From NCBI GenBank assembly GCA_013306675.1, contig JABLUY010000009.1:248001-312000 (forward strand): a DNA stretch of 64,000 nucleotides. The letters are read 5' to 3'. Source of the stretch: Thraustochytrium sp. TN22 (Eukaryota; Sar; Bigyra; Thraustochytrida; Thraustochytriidae). The notes under the pieces were generated by a model. The model saw nothing but the letters and a program-made list of their open reading frames with translations, searched no databases and was not told the DNA's origin. Of this stretch, positions 48,066-57,380 are shown piece by piece; position 1 is the first letter of the stretch; each line of letters begins with the position of its first letter. A program made the position numbers and the translations under genes.

Positions 48066-48788
48066 ATGGCGTCGTGCTTCCCGTTCCTGCGCGCGCGGCG
48101 CGAGAGCGGCATTGAAGGCGCGACGGCGGCGGGCACCGCGGCGGCACGCGCGGCGCCCGCGGCGCGCGCGGCGCCCGCCGAGGTGGACGGCGGCCTGCTG
48201 CGCGACGCCACGCCGGCGGCAGGCGGGCGCGAGGCCAGGCCGCTGGCGCTGGCGCTGGCCACGCTGGGCGCGCCGGGCCTGCCCGGGTCGCGCAGCAGCG
48301 CGCCGCGGTCCGTACAGTCCACGAGCAGCGCGCCCAAGGCCGCCGCGCTCGCCGTGGCGGCGCTGCCGCCCGTGGCGCTGGTGGCCGCCAAGGGAGCCAA
48401 GGCCGACGCCGCCGTGCTCGAGCTTGAGGCCCGCGTCGACAACCTGCTGACCATGGGCGGCCGGCCCGCGGACGTGGCCAAGGCCTTCGCCGACCTCGGC
48501 GACGCCCAGCTGCAGCGCGGCGACCATGCGCACGCCGTGCAGAGCTACGCTTACTGCCTCTCGTACTCGTCCGCGCGCAGCCAGGCCGCCGCCTACCTTG
48601 GGCTGGCGCGCGCGCGCCTCGGCGTCGCGTCCAAGTTGTCCAAGGCCAAGCGCGCCAAGCCGCGCAGCGAGGCCCTCGCCGCAGCCGAGGCCGCGCTTGC
48701 CCTCGCCAAGCGCTACCACAGCGGCACTCCGACGGAGGCGGATGCTCGTCTGCTGCTCGACAGCGTGCAAGCGCTCCCCGTCAAGTAG
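48066..48788 (+). CDS. Small Ala-rich protein with one TPR-like helical pair
   Basis: 240 aa from ATG 48066, preferred over the upstream frame because the N-terminus MASCFPFLRARRESG looks genuine (a Cys near the end could be lipidated). A long Ala-rich region is followed by a TPR-like hairpin: VAKAFADLGDAQLQRGDHAH then AVQSYAYCLSYSSARSQAAA and YLGLARARLG. A Lys-rich helix and another TPR-like helix (EALAAAEAALALAKRYHSG) complete the protein. It is too short for a specific family assignment; probably an adaptor. Confidence 0.6.
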   Translation: MASCFPFLRARRESGIEGATAAGTAAARAAPAARAAPAEVDGGLLRDATPAAGGREARPLALALATLGAPGLPGSRSSAPRSVQSTSSAPKAAALAVAALPPVALVAAKGAKADAAVLELEARVDNLLTMGGRPADVAKAFADLGDAQLQRGDHAHAVQSYAYCLSYSSARSQAAAYLGLARARLGVASKLSKAKRAKPRSEALAAAEAALALAKRYHSGTPTEADARLLLDSVQALPVK

Positions 48789-49238
48789 CCATGTGAGACC
48801 CGGTGTGGTGCCTGATCGTGCGCGTCTCCTCTGTTGAGCGAGCGAGCGAGCGAGCGAGAAAAGCGAGTGGAGAGAAGAGAGTACAAGACATGTCTCGCGC
48901 GAGCCCACGTTCGCGCGTCATCACGAGGTTCACGAGCACGAGCAAGCGCCTTTGGATGGCGCGGTCGTCCTATGACCATCATGAGCTCTATTTTACGATC
49001 TACAAAAGGCACCCTTGGGTTCTTCTTGCCGATGCCGTCGCTTCCGAGTCTAGCTAGGTAGGCCTCGCAGTCAGGCCAGCCAACAAGCCCAACAGCATCG
49101 CCAGCTGTGCGCCCAGAGCCGCAGAGCCGCAGAGCGCAAGCCGAAGTTCCCGGGCGGTTCCAAGAGCGTGCGTCCCCGTCCCTGCGAAGCAAAATCTCAA
49201 ACTCTGATCAACCTTCGCGTCCGCGCGGCGGCACTGCC
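48789..49238. other. Spacer with GAGC repeat before the first ankyrin gene
   Basis: 450 bp. A (GAGC)n run lies at about 48837-48857. The open frame of the ankyrin gene continues upstream to a GTG at 49107 but without ankyrin content. No other feature was recognised. Confidence 0.4.
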
Positions 49239-51752
49239 ATGCATGGAGCAACGTCCAGTATAGGCTCCGGGCGCGCGGTGGCGAGCGGCTTGGCCGCGCG
49301 AGGTGCCGCGGGGCGACAGTTGCTGCAGTTGATGCTTCAACTCGTCAAAGCGAGGGGCGTTGACGTGCGCAACCTGAGCAACAACCTGCAAGTCGCCAAA
49401 TCCCTCATCGCTGTCAATGACAAGGTTCAACTTGAGGCGCGAGATGCAGAGGGGCGCACGGCGCTCATGTACGCGTGCGAGCTGCAGCAGGAGGACCTCG
49501 CGCTTCGACTCATCGCGCGCGGCGTGCGCCTCGACAAGCAGGCCTTTGATGGGACCACCGCCCTCATGCTAGCCTGCCGCTTCGGGAACGCGGGCGTGGT
49601 GCGCAAGATGCTGGCCCGAGGCGTCGATCCGAGCGTTCAGAGCGCAAGTGGCGAAACCGCGCTCATCGCCGCATGCAGGGCGCGCGACAAGGTCATCGTG
49701 GAGCTACTGCTGGCACACCCGGGAACTCGCATCAACGCGCAGGCCGCAAGAGCTGACACAGCGCTCATCGCTGCGTGCAGAGCCCCCAAAGGCACGGAAG
49801 GGCTGGTGGAGCTTTTGCTGCAGCATCGGACCACCAAAATCAACGCCAGGGGCATGGGTGGCGACACAGCGCTGACCGCCGCCTGTGAGTCCTGCAACGA
49901 GGCGCTCGCGACTCTTCTTCTGGACCGCGACAACCTGGACATCAACGAACGCAACGACCGTGGCGAGTCCGCGCTCTTGCTCGCCTGCAAGAACCGATTG
50001 GAAGTTATCGCGTGCAGGCTTGTGCGTCGAGGCGCGGACCTGGGTTCGCGCGCCGACCCGTCGTCGACCTGGCACTGGACAGACATTGTCTCGAGACAAG
50101 CAGACAAGACCGCGCCCGTCCTGGCGTGCCAACACGGCCTGACGCGCGCCGTCAAGGCAATGGTCGAGCGCGGCGCAGGCTTGGAGCTCATGGCCTTCGA
50201 CGGACGGACCGCCCTGATGCTAGCCTGCAGCGGCGGCCATATCGCGACGATGGAAGTCCTGCTGGCGCATGGTGCCGCCGAGACGATCGACGAGGTAAGC
50301 GCCGACCGTCGCACCGCCTTGCTGCTGGCTTTAGAGTCAGGCGACCTCGAGGCGGTACGCCTGCTGCTCTCCTGGCACGCATCCCTCGAGGTGCAAGGGC
50401 CCGACGGACGAACCGCGATCATGTGCGCCATCGCAAAGGAGCGCAGCAGCAGGTCGGCGTGCTCGCTCGTGGACGTTCTCGTCGAGGCCGGCGCCAACCT
50501 CGACGCGCGGGATTTCGCTGGACAGACCGCTCTCGCGTACGCCATCGCGGCCGGCCAGATCGCGACGGCGCGACTGCTCATGAAGCACGGCGCCGACCCC
50601 GATGTCCAGGATGCCCTGGGCCGCACCATGCTATTCCGTGCAGTGAGCGAGGGCAAGGCGGAGCTGGCGCAGCTCCTGCTCGAGCACGGTGCACGCCCCG
50701 AGGTCCAGGCCTTCAACCGGCGCACCGCCATCCTCGAGGGCCTCGCGCGCGCCAAGGCCACCCACCACGCGGAGACCGATCAGTGCCTGAAGCTTCTCAT
50801 CGCAACCGGGGCCGGTCTCGACATCCAGGACTACAAGGGCATGTCGCCGCTCATGCACGCCGTGGAAAACCAAATGAACGAGATTGCAGGCTGCCTCGTC
50901 AAGCACGGCGCCGACCTCGACCTGCAGGAGAAAGAGCGCTCCTTCTCTGCGCTCATGCTCGCCGCGGAGCGCCCCGACAGGGGCCGGTGCCAAGAGGGCG
51001 CCCACTCCACCCTCGTCGGACGACTTCTTCGCGCCGGCGCCCGCATTGAGCTTCGCGACAGCAGCGGCCGCACAGCGCTGCTTATCGCCCTCGAAGCATC
51101 GAGGAACGCCCGTAGCTCCGTTGCTCGCCTCCTTTTAGATGGCGGAGCCGATCCTCATGCCAAAGACCAGAACGGCAGGACGGCCCTGATGTACGCGTGT
51201 CTCGCGCAGCAGCGCGAGCTGGTTGCACGCCTCCTCGACGCTGGCGTCGACCTCAACGCGGAGACGACGCAGGGCGCCACCGCGCTCGTCTTGGCCTGCA
51301 CGTACAGCCCCAGCGGCGAGCTTGCAAAACTCCTCATCGAGACAGGCGCAAAGCTGGACGTTCAAGACGACCGTGGCTCGACGGCGCTGATGCTGGCCAT
51401 CACCCGCAACCTCGGCGCTGTCTCGAAACTGCTCGTGGATCGGGGCGCTGAGCTCGCGCTGCGGGACGTGCAAGGGAGGAGCGCGCTCTGCCGCGCCCTC
51501 GAGATTCCGCGGCCTGCGCTTGCGCTCATGCTGCTCAAGCGCGGCGCGCACCTGGACCTCGCCGTGCCTGCGGACAAGGCTGCCGTTGCCCGGCTGCTTG
51601 AGCGCATCAAGAACGCCACAGCCAAGGACCTCATTGCACGCGGCCTGGACCGCAACACTTCTCTGGAGCTTGACCTACAGGCCGCGCTGGCCCACGAAGT
51701 TCACCCGGCCCCAAACCAAAAGACCAAGCGACGGCAGGGCCCAAAGTACTGA
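49239..51752 (+). CDS. Ankyrin-repeat protein A
   Basis: 837 aa from ATG 49239 (the longer frame begins at GTG 49107). After a short Ala/Gly-rich leader, nearly the whole protein is made of about 20 ankyrin repeats, each with the DxxGRTALMxAC...G...VxxLLxxGA core, such as RDAEGRTALMYACELQQEDL and DFAGQTALAYAIAAGQIATA. There is no signal peptide, membrane helix, kinase or SOCS/F-box motif; the C-terminus is short and basic (QKTKRRQGPKY). Ankyrin arrays bind other proteins; no partner can be inferred. It is tandem with, and similar in repeat style to, ankyrin protein B. Confidence 0.88.
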   Translation: MHGATSSIGSGRAVASGLAARGAAGRQLLQLMLQLVKARGVDVRNLSNNLQVAKSLIAVNDKVQLEARDAEGRTALMYACELQQEDLALRLIARGVRLDKQAFDGTTALMLACRFGNAGVVRKMLARGVDPSVQSASGETALIAACRARDKVIVELLLAHPGTRINAQAARADTALIAACRAPKGTEGLVELLLQHRTTKINARGMGGDTALTAACESCNEALATLLLDRDNLDINERNDRGESALLLACKNRLEVIACRLVRRGADLGSRADPSSTWHWTDIVSRQADKTAPVLACQHGLTRAVKAMVERGAGLELMAFDGRTALMLACSGGHIATMEVLLAHGAAETIDEVSADRRTALLLALESGDLEAVRLLLSWHASLEVQGPDGRTAIMCAIAKERSSRSACSLVDVLVEAGANLDARDFAGQTALAYAIAAGQIATARLLMKHGADPDVQDALGRTMLFRAVSEGKAELAQLLLEHGARPEVQAFNRRTAILEGLARAKATHHAETDQCLKLLIATGAGLDIQDYKGMSPLMHAVENQMNEIAGCLVKHGADLDLQEKERSFSALMLAAERPDRGRCQEGAHSTLVGRLLRAGARIELRDSSGRTALLIALEASRNARSSVARLLLDGGADPHAKDQNGRTALMYACLAQQRELVARLLDAGVDLNAETTQGATALVLACTYSPSGELAKLLIETGAKLDVQDDRGSTALMLAITRNLGAVSKLLVDRGAELALRDVQGRSALCRALEIPRPALALMLLKRGAHLDLAVPADKAAVARLLERIKNATAKDLIARGLDRNTSLELDLQAALAHEVHPAPNQKTKRRQGPKY

Positions 51753-52171
51753 AACTTTGAAAGGCGAGCGACCTCGCTTGACGCCCAGCGAGCAGCCAAC
51801 GCCCAGCCCACGATTATCGTCGGGCTGCTCTCCTCTGGAATGTTCTTGGCTGATTTGATCGGCATGCGTCTGGTCGACTCCACAAAAGACTTGGCTGGAG
51901 CAAGAGGCCCGGTTCTTTCTTTTTCAATCTTCAAGACTTCTTCGAGCAAGGAGAACTGCCTGGTTGCAATGATGGACTGGCGGGAAATGCTCGGGACCAA
52001 CCTTGTGCTTCCTCGACGGTCGCGACTGCGGAGCGCTTGCAAGGACCTAACCACCGCGCGCAGGGCTGCGCGCGTGGCGGCGCGGCGCGGCGCGGCGCGG
52101 CGCGGCGCGGCGCGTGGGCGGCGGCGGCGCGTGGCGGCGCGAAGGCGGCTCACGACTCCGTGCCTGGCGCC
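51753..52171. other. Spacer between the two ankyrin genes
   Basis: 419 bp with no separate gene. The right end has CGCGG repeats (about 52075-52135), probably the promoter and 5' UTR of ankyrin gene B. Confidence 0.4.
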
Positions 52172-52219
52172 ATGTCGGACCCCTCGCCTTGGTGCAGAGA
52201 CGAGCAAGAAGAAGGCGCC

Positions 52220-52474
52220 GAGGAGGAGGAGGAGGAGGAGGAGGAGGAGGAGGAGGAGGAGGAGGAGGAGGAGGAGGAGGAGGAGGAGGAGGAGGAGGAG
52301 GAGGAGTAGGACGAGGAGGAGGAGGAGGAGGAGGAGGAGGAGGAGGAGGAGGAGGAGGAGGAGGAGGAGGAGGAGGAGGAGGAGGAGGAGGAGGAGGAGG
52401 AGGAGGAGGAGGAGTNNNNNNNNGAGGAGGAGGAGGAGGAGGAGGAGGAGGAGGAGGAGGAGGAGGAGGAGGAG
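52220..52474 (+). repeat. (GAG)n poly-glutamate tract with an assembly gap
   Basis: About 85 codons, nearly all GAG, in frame with ankyrin gene B. An ATG at 52172 in good context (MSDPSPWCRDEQEEGAEEE) starts this frame, and downstream it reads EDSNSEQSDDSDEDDEYMDE straight into the ankyrin protein. Within the run there is one TAG codon (52307-52309) followed by GAC, and a gap of eight Ns (52416-52423) whose length keeps the frame. The repeat is too pure to be assembled with confidence. Confidence 0.9.
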
Positions 52475-52522
52475 GACTCCAATTCCGAGCAGAGCGACGA
52501 CTCAGATGAAGATGACGAATAC

Positions 52523-55500
52523 ATGGACGAGTGTGAGCGCGATGAGCGCCAATGGATGAAGCAAGCCATCTCCGAGGCGGTGGAAGACAACGACGTTGTC
52601 TGGCACTCCATCGTGAGGTGTGACGTGACGTCGCTGAGGTACATCGCGTACGAGAATCATGATCTCCTCAACTTCCGTATCTGCGATCCGACTGCGAGGA
52701 TGAAGAGCAAGGAGCGACTGCCCAAGGACTGCTTTCTCTCCTCTTACCAAGAGGCCAGGGCGCACGTGCTGTCGGGACAACGCATCAAGTCGCCTCTGCA
52801 TTGGGCACTGGACAATCTGGAGGCCGGGAAAGGCTCGCGCGACGCTTGTACAAAGCTCGTGCTCTGGCTCATCAAGAAAAAGGCGAGCGCCCTGGCTGTT
52901 GACTGGAACGGCGTGTCGTGCCTGGAGCGCGCGTGCACGTACGCCGACCTGGAGATCGCCAGGGCCATGGCGACGCGGGCGTTCGGGAGCGAGCGCGATA
53001 GATCTTCCAAGCATGCGGGAAGAGTCCTCTGTTACGTTAGCCGCATCGGCTCCGTAGAGGCTGTCCGCATGCTGCTCGACATCCAGCTCGACGTCAACGC
53101 ATTGAGCCCGTGCGGCACCGCCGCACTGTGGGCAGCCTGCAAGGCCGGCCAAATGGAGGTCGTCAAAGTCTTGCTCGGAGCCGGCGCTCGCGTGGGTTCT
53201 TGCAATATGGGCGACTCGCACGAGCTGCTCGAGATCGCCAACAGGCTCCATGACGGCGCCGTTCGCCTCGCGGTGATTTGCAGGTTGCTCGAGAGCGGCG
53301 CGCTGGCGCCCCCTTGCGCTTTCGTTCGCGCGGCCCAGCGAGGCGACCTTCACATGGTGCGCGTCCTCATCGAACGCGGCACGCCGGTGGACGCCCGCGA
53401 CGCTGATGGCGAGACGGCTCTTCAGGGAGCCTGCAGGCACGGCCATGTGGGCGTCGCGCAGCTGCTCTTGCGTCACGGAGCGGCGCCTGACCTGCGCGAC
53501 GAGCAAGGCCGCACGCCGCTCATGCTCGCCTGCGCGACAGCGGACGTGGAGCGCCTGGACCTCGTGGTGCTCTTGCTTAGCATGGGGGCTTCCGTCAAGG
53601 CCTCTGCGCGTGACGGCACGACGGTGCTCATGACGGCCTGTCGGCAGGGCCTGATGAGCGTGGCCCAGAAACTGGTCAGCAAGGGCGCAGACGTCGCTCA
53701 GCGCAGCAGCAGCAGAGAGAGCGCTCTGCTCTATGCCTGCAGAGGCGGCCACGAGGACCTGGCGTGCTACCTCCTTGATCAAGGCGCCAAGGTGGACGAC
53801 ATGAGCGACAGCGGCGAGACGGCCATCGTCCTGGCGTGCGCGGCGCGTATGGAGCGCGTGGTCTGCAGGCTGGTGGACGGCGGCGCGCTGCCGTCCACCG
53901 GGCGCATTGCGCCGGTCACCCTGGGAACGGCGCCGCAGTCCGGCGCTGACAACAGCGTGGGCCTCGAGGGGCTGTCGGCCTTCAGTGTGGCGGCCCGCCT
54001 TGGCCTGGCCGGCGCGCTGCGCAAGATGCTGGAGCGTCGCGGCAAGCCCAAGTGCACCGATGCCGCCGGCCGCACCCTCCTCATGTGGGCCTGCGCGCAA
54101 GGCCATGTCGAGGCGGCCAAGGTGCTGCTCGACCACGACGTGGATGTCCAGGCGCACGCGAGCCACGGCGAGACCGCGCTCATGCTCGCTGCAAGTACCG
54201 GGAGCAAGTCGCTTGTGGAGCTGCTGCTCGAGCGAGGCGCCGTCGTGGGTGTCTGGGACCGCGAGGGCCGCAGCGCGCTCGGCTACTGCGTGCAGGGCGT
54301 GGCGCAGCCGGCGACGCAGGACCGCCTCGACGCCATCTTGGCTCTCGTGCAGCACGCAGTTGCCACGAGCGCCGGAGTCGCTGAGCAGTTCGGATTCCGC
54401 GTCGAAGAGCTTCAAGACGCCGTCCTGCTCGCAGCCGCCGGCGGCAAAGGCCAGCTCCTGGCGCTGCTCAAGTGCCTCGGGGCACCCATGGATGTGCGCG
54501 ACGCGCACGGCAAGACGCCTCTCATGCTCGCGGCCGAGGGAGGCCACGAAGTGGCCGCAGGCGTACTGGCACGACATCGCGCGGATCTCGACGCGCAGAA
54601 CTCGCAAGACGCGGCCAGGTCCGCGCTCTTGTACGCCGTCCGCGGCCGGTCCGAGAAGATCGCCGGCTTTCTCTGGAGGGCCGGCGCCGATCCGGACTTG
54701 CGAGACAGCAATGGGGAGACGGCCCTTTTCTGTGCGTGCGCCTCCGGCCAGCGCGCCATCGTGGAGCTGCTGGTGAGCACGGCGAAGCCACCGGCGCAGC
54801 GCGCGAACCTTGAGTGCCGTGATCAACACGGCAGGACACCCCTGCTCGTTGCGTTGGGCCACGCGCACGTCGGAATCGCGCTCCTTCTGATCGAGAGCGG
54901 CGCGGACCCAGACGCCAAGGACACGGAGGGCCAGACGCCGCTCATGCTTGCGATCGAGCTCGAGGACACCCGCCCCGCACGTGCCCTCCTCGAGCGAAGC
55001 ACCAACCTCGACGTGCAAAATGCGCGAGGCACGACCGCGCTTATGCTTGCCTGTTCCAAGGGCGGTGTTGACCGAGACATCGTACGCAAGCTCCTGAGCC
55101 AGGTCTCCAAAGTGAATCTCGCTGATGCCCAGGGCCAAACCGCTCTAATGTGTGCGGTCCGGCGTCTCGACAGTGAGTTGGCGGAGATGCTGCTAGACAA
55201 GGGCGCGCGGGTGGACGCGCAGGACCGGGGCGGATCGACCGTCTTGATGATTGTGGTCCGGGAGACCGTCGCCAAGGATGCGCCTCTTGGCGAGGCGATG
55301 ACCTCCTTTCTTCTGGGTCGCAAGGCCAACCCAAACATTCGGGATAACAAGGGCAACTCTCCTCTCATGGTCGCCGCAGAGGCAGGCCTGCTTGCCATCG
55401 CGCGGCGCCTGGTCGAATGCGGGGCCGATCTGAACTTTCAGAATGACGAACACCACAGCGCCGTCCGCATGGCCATCGCATCGAAAGGCGACTCTGGCCT

Positions 55501-56854
55501 GCGCATCTTGCAGCTTCTCATAAGAGGTGGCGCAAACCTAAACGCGCGAGACGCCAAGGGCCGTTCGGCGCTCATGCAGGCAATCAGCCGGAAGCGGGCT
55601 GATGTGGCGTACCTGCTCCTCGACAAGGTGGCGCTGGACGTCCAGGACATCAAGGGTGACACGGCCCTCCACTTGGCGCTTTGCACGAGTGATGCAGGCA
55701 ACGAGCTCTCGGATCTCGCGCAGGTTCTTATCCGGAGCCAGGCCAACGTCAACCTCCCCAACTTTAAGGGCTGGACCCCGCTCATGCTCGCCGTGGCCCG
55801 CAATGACCTCGCCACCGCACGCCTTCTTCTCCAGCGCGGCGCCGCTGTTGACGGTCAAAACTGCGACGGGGAGTCTGTGCTCCACATCCTCTTCAAGAAG
55901 GCGACGCCGACCGCTGAGATGGCGCATCTCCTGCTCGGCGCCGACTCGGCCGAGCCCGACGCCGTGGACGGGGATGGACGCACCCCGCTCTCGTACGCGG
56001 TGCGGGTGGCCCTTCGCGAGGCCCCCACGCTGGACCCTGATGTGGAGCCCGACAGCGAGTTCCCTCTTTTGGAGGCCCTCCTCCGGCACGGTGCCCGCCT
56101 TGATGCTCAAGACAGGAGCGGCCGCTGCGCGCTCATGGCCGCCGCAGCGTACGGCGACGACGGCACGCTAGTCCTGCGGTACCTGATCCGCAAGGGCGCA
56201 AACCTCGACCTCCAAGATCACAGCGGCAAGACGGCGCTGCTCCAGGCACTTTCCCCGTCGTTTATGGCAAGCACTGATCTATACGGAAACGTCACCAACT
56301 ACGGGGAAGTCGTCACTTGCCTGATCCGCTCTGGAGCTAAGCTCAACGTGCAAGACATGGGAGGCAACACCGCCCTCATGCACGCCGCGCAAGCCGGCCA
56401 AAAGGCCACTGTGCGAGATCTCCTGGCCCGCGGCTCTAAGCCAAGCCTGCGCAACGCCAAGGACTCCTGCGCTCTCTCCCTGGCTCTCCGCGGCAAGCAC
56501 TGGGGTGTCGCCCTGCTCCTGCTCAATGCCGGCGCAGCGCTCCACGGGCCTGCCTCCCGTCGCACTCTGCTCGACCTCGCCCTGCGCGATCTCCAGCCAA
56601 CCGCCAACTCCCTCAGCCCCTCCCACGCTCAGGTCTTACAAACCCTCTTCGACCGTGGGGTCGAGAAGCCTGCCTCCAAGCAGCTCCCCTTCCGTCTCCT
56701 CCAGAAAATTGACCTCGAGGCCAAGCGAGCGCGCCTTGCCAGGGACAAGCTCAAGCGAAAGGCCGCGAAAAAAGATGAAGACGGGCGCGACGCAGATGGC
56801 GAGGGCACAGGTGATGCTGCCAAGAGGCCCCGCGCCAGTCAAGCTCAAGGTTGA
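52523..56854 (+). CDS. Ankyrin-repeat protein B, very large; probable acidic N-terminal extension upstream
   Basis: 1443 aa from ATG 52523. The true protein probably starts at ATG 52172 and includes the poly-Glu tract, which would make it about 1560 aa; this is blocked only by one TAG inside the repeat. After an acidic N-terminus and a unique region, about 30 ankyrin repeats follow (for example DADGETALQGACRHGHVGVA and DEQGRTPLMLACATADVERL). The C-terminus is Lys/Arg-rich (RDKLKRKAAKKDEDGRDADG, then KRPRASQ), compatible with nuclear localisation. No enzymatic domain was seen. It is a tandem relative of ankyrin protein A. Confidence 0.88.
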   Translation: MDECERDERQWMKQAISEAVEDNDVVWHSIVRCDVTSLRYIAYENHDLLNFRICDPTARMKSKERLPKDCFLSSYQEARAHVLSGQRIKSPLHWALDNLEAGKGSRDACTKLVLWLIKKKASALAVDWNGVSCLERACTYADLEIARAMATRAFGSERDRSSKHAGRVLCYVSRIGSVEAVRMLLDIQLDVNALSPCGTAALWAACKAGQMEVVKVLLGAGARVGSCNMGDSHELLEIANRLHDGAVRLAVICRLLESGALAPPCAFVRAAQRGDLHMVRVLIERGTPVDARDADGETALQGACRHGHVGVAQLLLRHGAAPDLRDEQGRTPLMLACATADVERLDLVVLLLSMGASVKASARDGTTVLMTACRQGLMSVAQKLVSKGADVAQRSSSRESALLYACRGGHEDLACYLLDQGAKVDDMSDSGETAIVLACAARMERVVCRLVDGGALPSTGRIAPVTLGTAPQSGADNSVGLEGLSAFSVAARLGLAGALRKMLERRGKPKCTDAAGRTLLMWACAQGHVEAAKVLLDHDVDVQAHASHGETALMLAASTGSKSLVELLLERGAVVGVWDREGRSALGYCVQGVAQPATQDRLDAILALVQHAVATSAGVAEQFGFRVEELQDAVLLAAAGGKGQLLALLKCLGAPMDVRDAHGKTPLMLAAEGGHEVAAGVLARHRADLDAQNSQDAARSALLYAVRGRSEKIAGFLWRAGADPDLRDSNGETALFCACASGQRAIVELLVSTAKPPAQRANLECRDQHGRTPLLVALGHAHVGIALLLIESGADPDAKDTEGQTPLMLAIELEDTRPARALLERSTNLDVQNARGTTALMLACSKGGVDRDIVRKLLSQVSKVNLADAQGQTALMCAVRRLDSELAEMLLDKGARVDAQDRGGSTVLMIVVRETVAKDAPLGEAMTSFLLGRKANPNIRDNKGNSPLMVAAEAGLLAIARRLVECGADLNFQNDEHHSAVRMAIASKGDSGLRILQLLIRGGANLNARDAKGRSALMQAISRKRADVAYLLLDKVALDVQDIKGDTALHLALCTSDAGNELSDLAQVLIRSQANVNLPNFKGWTPLMLAVARNDLATARLLLQRGAAVDGQNCDGESVLHILFKKATPTAEMAHLLLGADSAEPDAVDGDGRTPLSYAVRVALREAPTLDPDVEPDSEFPLLEALLRHGARLDAQDRSGRCALMAAAAYGDDGTLVLRYLIRKGANLDLQDHSGKTALLQALSPSFMASTDLYGNVTNYGEVVTCLIRSGAKLNVQDMGGNTALMHAAQAGQKATVRDLLARGSKPSLRNAKDSCALSLALRGKHWGVALLLLNAGAALHGPASRRTLLDLALRDLQPTANSLSPSHAQVLQTLFDRGVEKPASKQLPFRLLQKIDLEAKRARLARDKLKRKAAKKDEDGRDADGEGTGDAAKRPRASQAQG

Positions 56855-57027
56855 CGACCGGACAGTGAGCGAGAAATCCGGATGCCGGAGTCAGGGACAG
56901 GCACAAGCTCAGGCACACCAGCTCAAGCGTAAGCTCGGGCACAAGCCCAGGCACAAGCTCAGGAACCAGCTCGGGCACAAGCTCGGGCGCAGGCACGGCT
57001 GTCACTGCCAAGCGCGGCGGTCAACTT

Positions 57028-57375
57028 ATGGAGGATGCGGCAACGTGCCTTGCCCGCGCTTCTGTTGACGCAGTACAAGCCGATGGCACAGCAGCGCTCA
57101 TGGGGGCAGCACGGCGCGGTGCTACGGACGTTATTCGACTGCTCGTCGATGGAGGCGCCAAGGTCGACCTCTGTGACCGCCAGGGCTATACAGCGCTCAT
57201 GCACGCGGCTCGCCAGGGGATGCACTGGGCCATAGCGTTCGTTCTGGTCCAGAAGGGGGCACGCACGTGCAGAAGTTCTGGCCTCTTTGCAAAGTGCAAA
57301 GCGCAAGACGTCGTGGGAGCCAAGAAAACTTGTCTTCCACAACCACACACAGATGAACACATGCTATTTTGTTGA
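57028..57375 (+). CDS. Small ankyrin-repeat ORF, possible fragment
   Basis: 115 aa with about two ankyrin repeats (ADGTAALMGAARRGATDVIR and DRQGYTALMHAARQGMHWAI), then an unrelated tail. The frame is open upstream through a GTSS-type repeat (56940-57000) that follows the end of ankyrin gene B but is in another frame. It may be an independent small gene, a 3' exon of gene B, or a relic of a third ankyrin gene. Its stop lies five bases from the end of the convergent papain-fold gene. Confidence 0.4.
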   Translation: MEDAATCLARASVDAVQADGTAALMGAARRGATDVIRLLVDGGAKVDLCDRQGYTALMHAARQGMHWAIAFVLVQKGARTCRSSGLFAKCKAQDVVGAKKTCLPQPHTDEHMLFC

Positions 57376-57380
57376 CTGTC

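Noticed and set aside
52150-52644. Minus-strand poly-Ser frame and plus-strand poly-Gly and poly-Arg frames
   Set aside because: They are other-frame readings of the (GAG)n run; only the Glu frame connects to a real gene.
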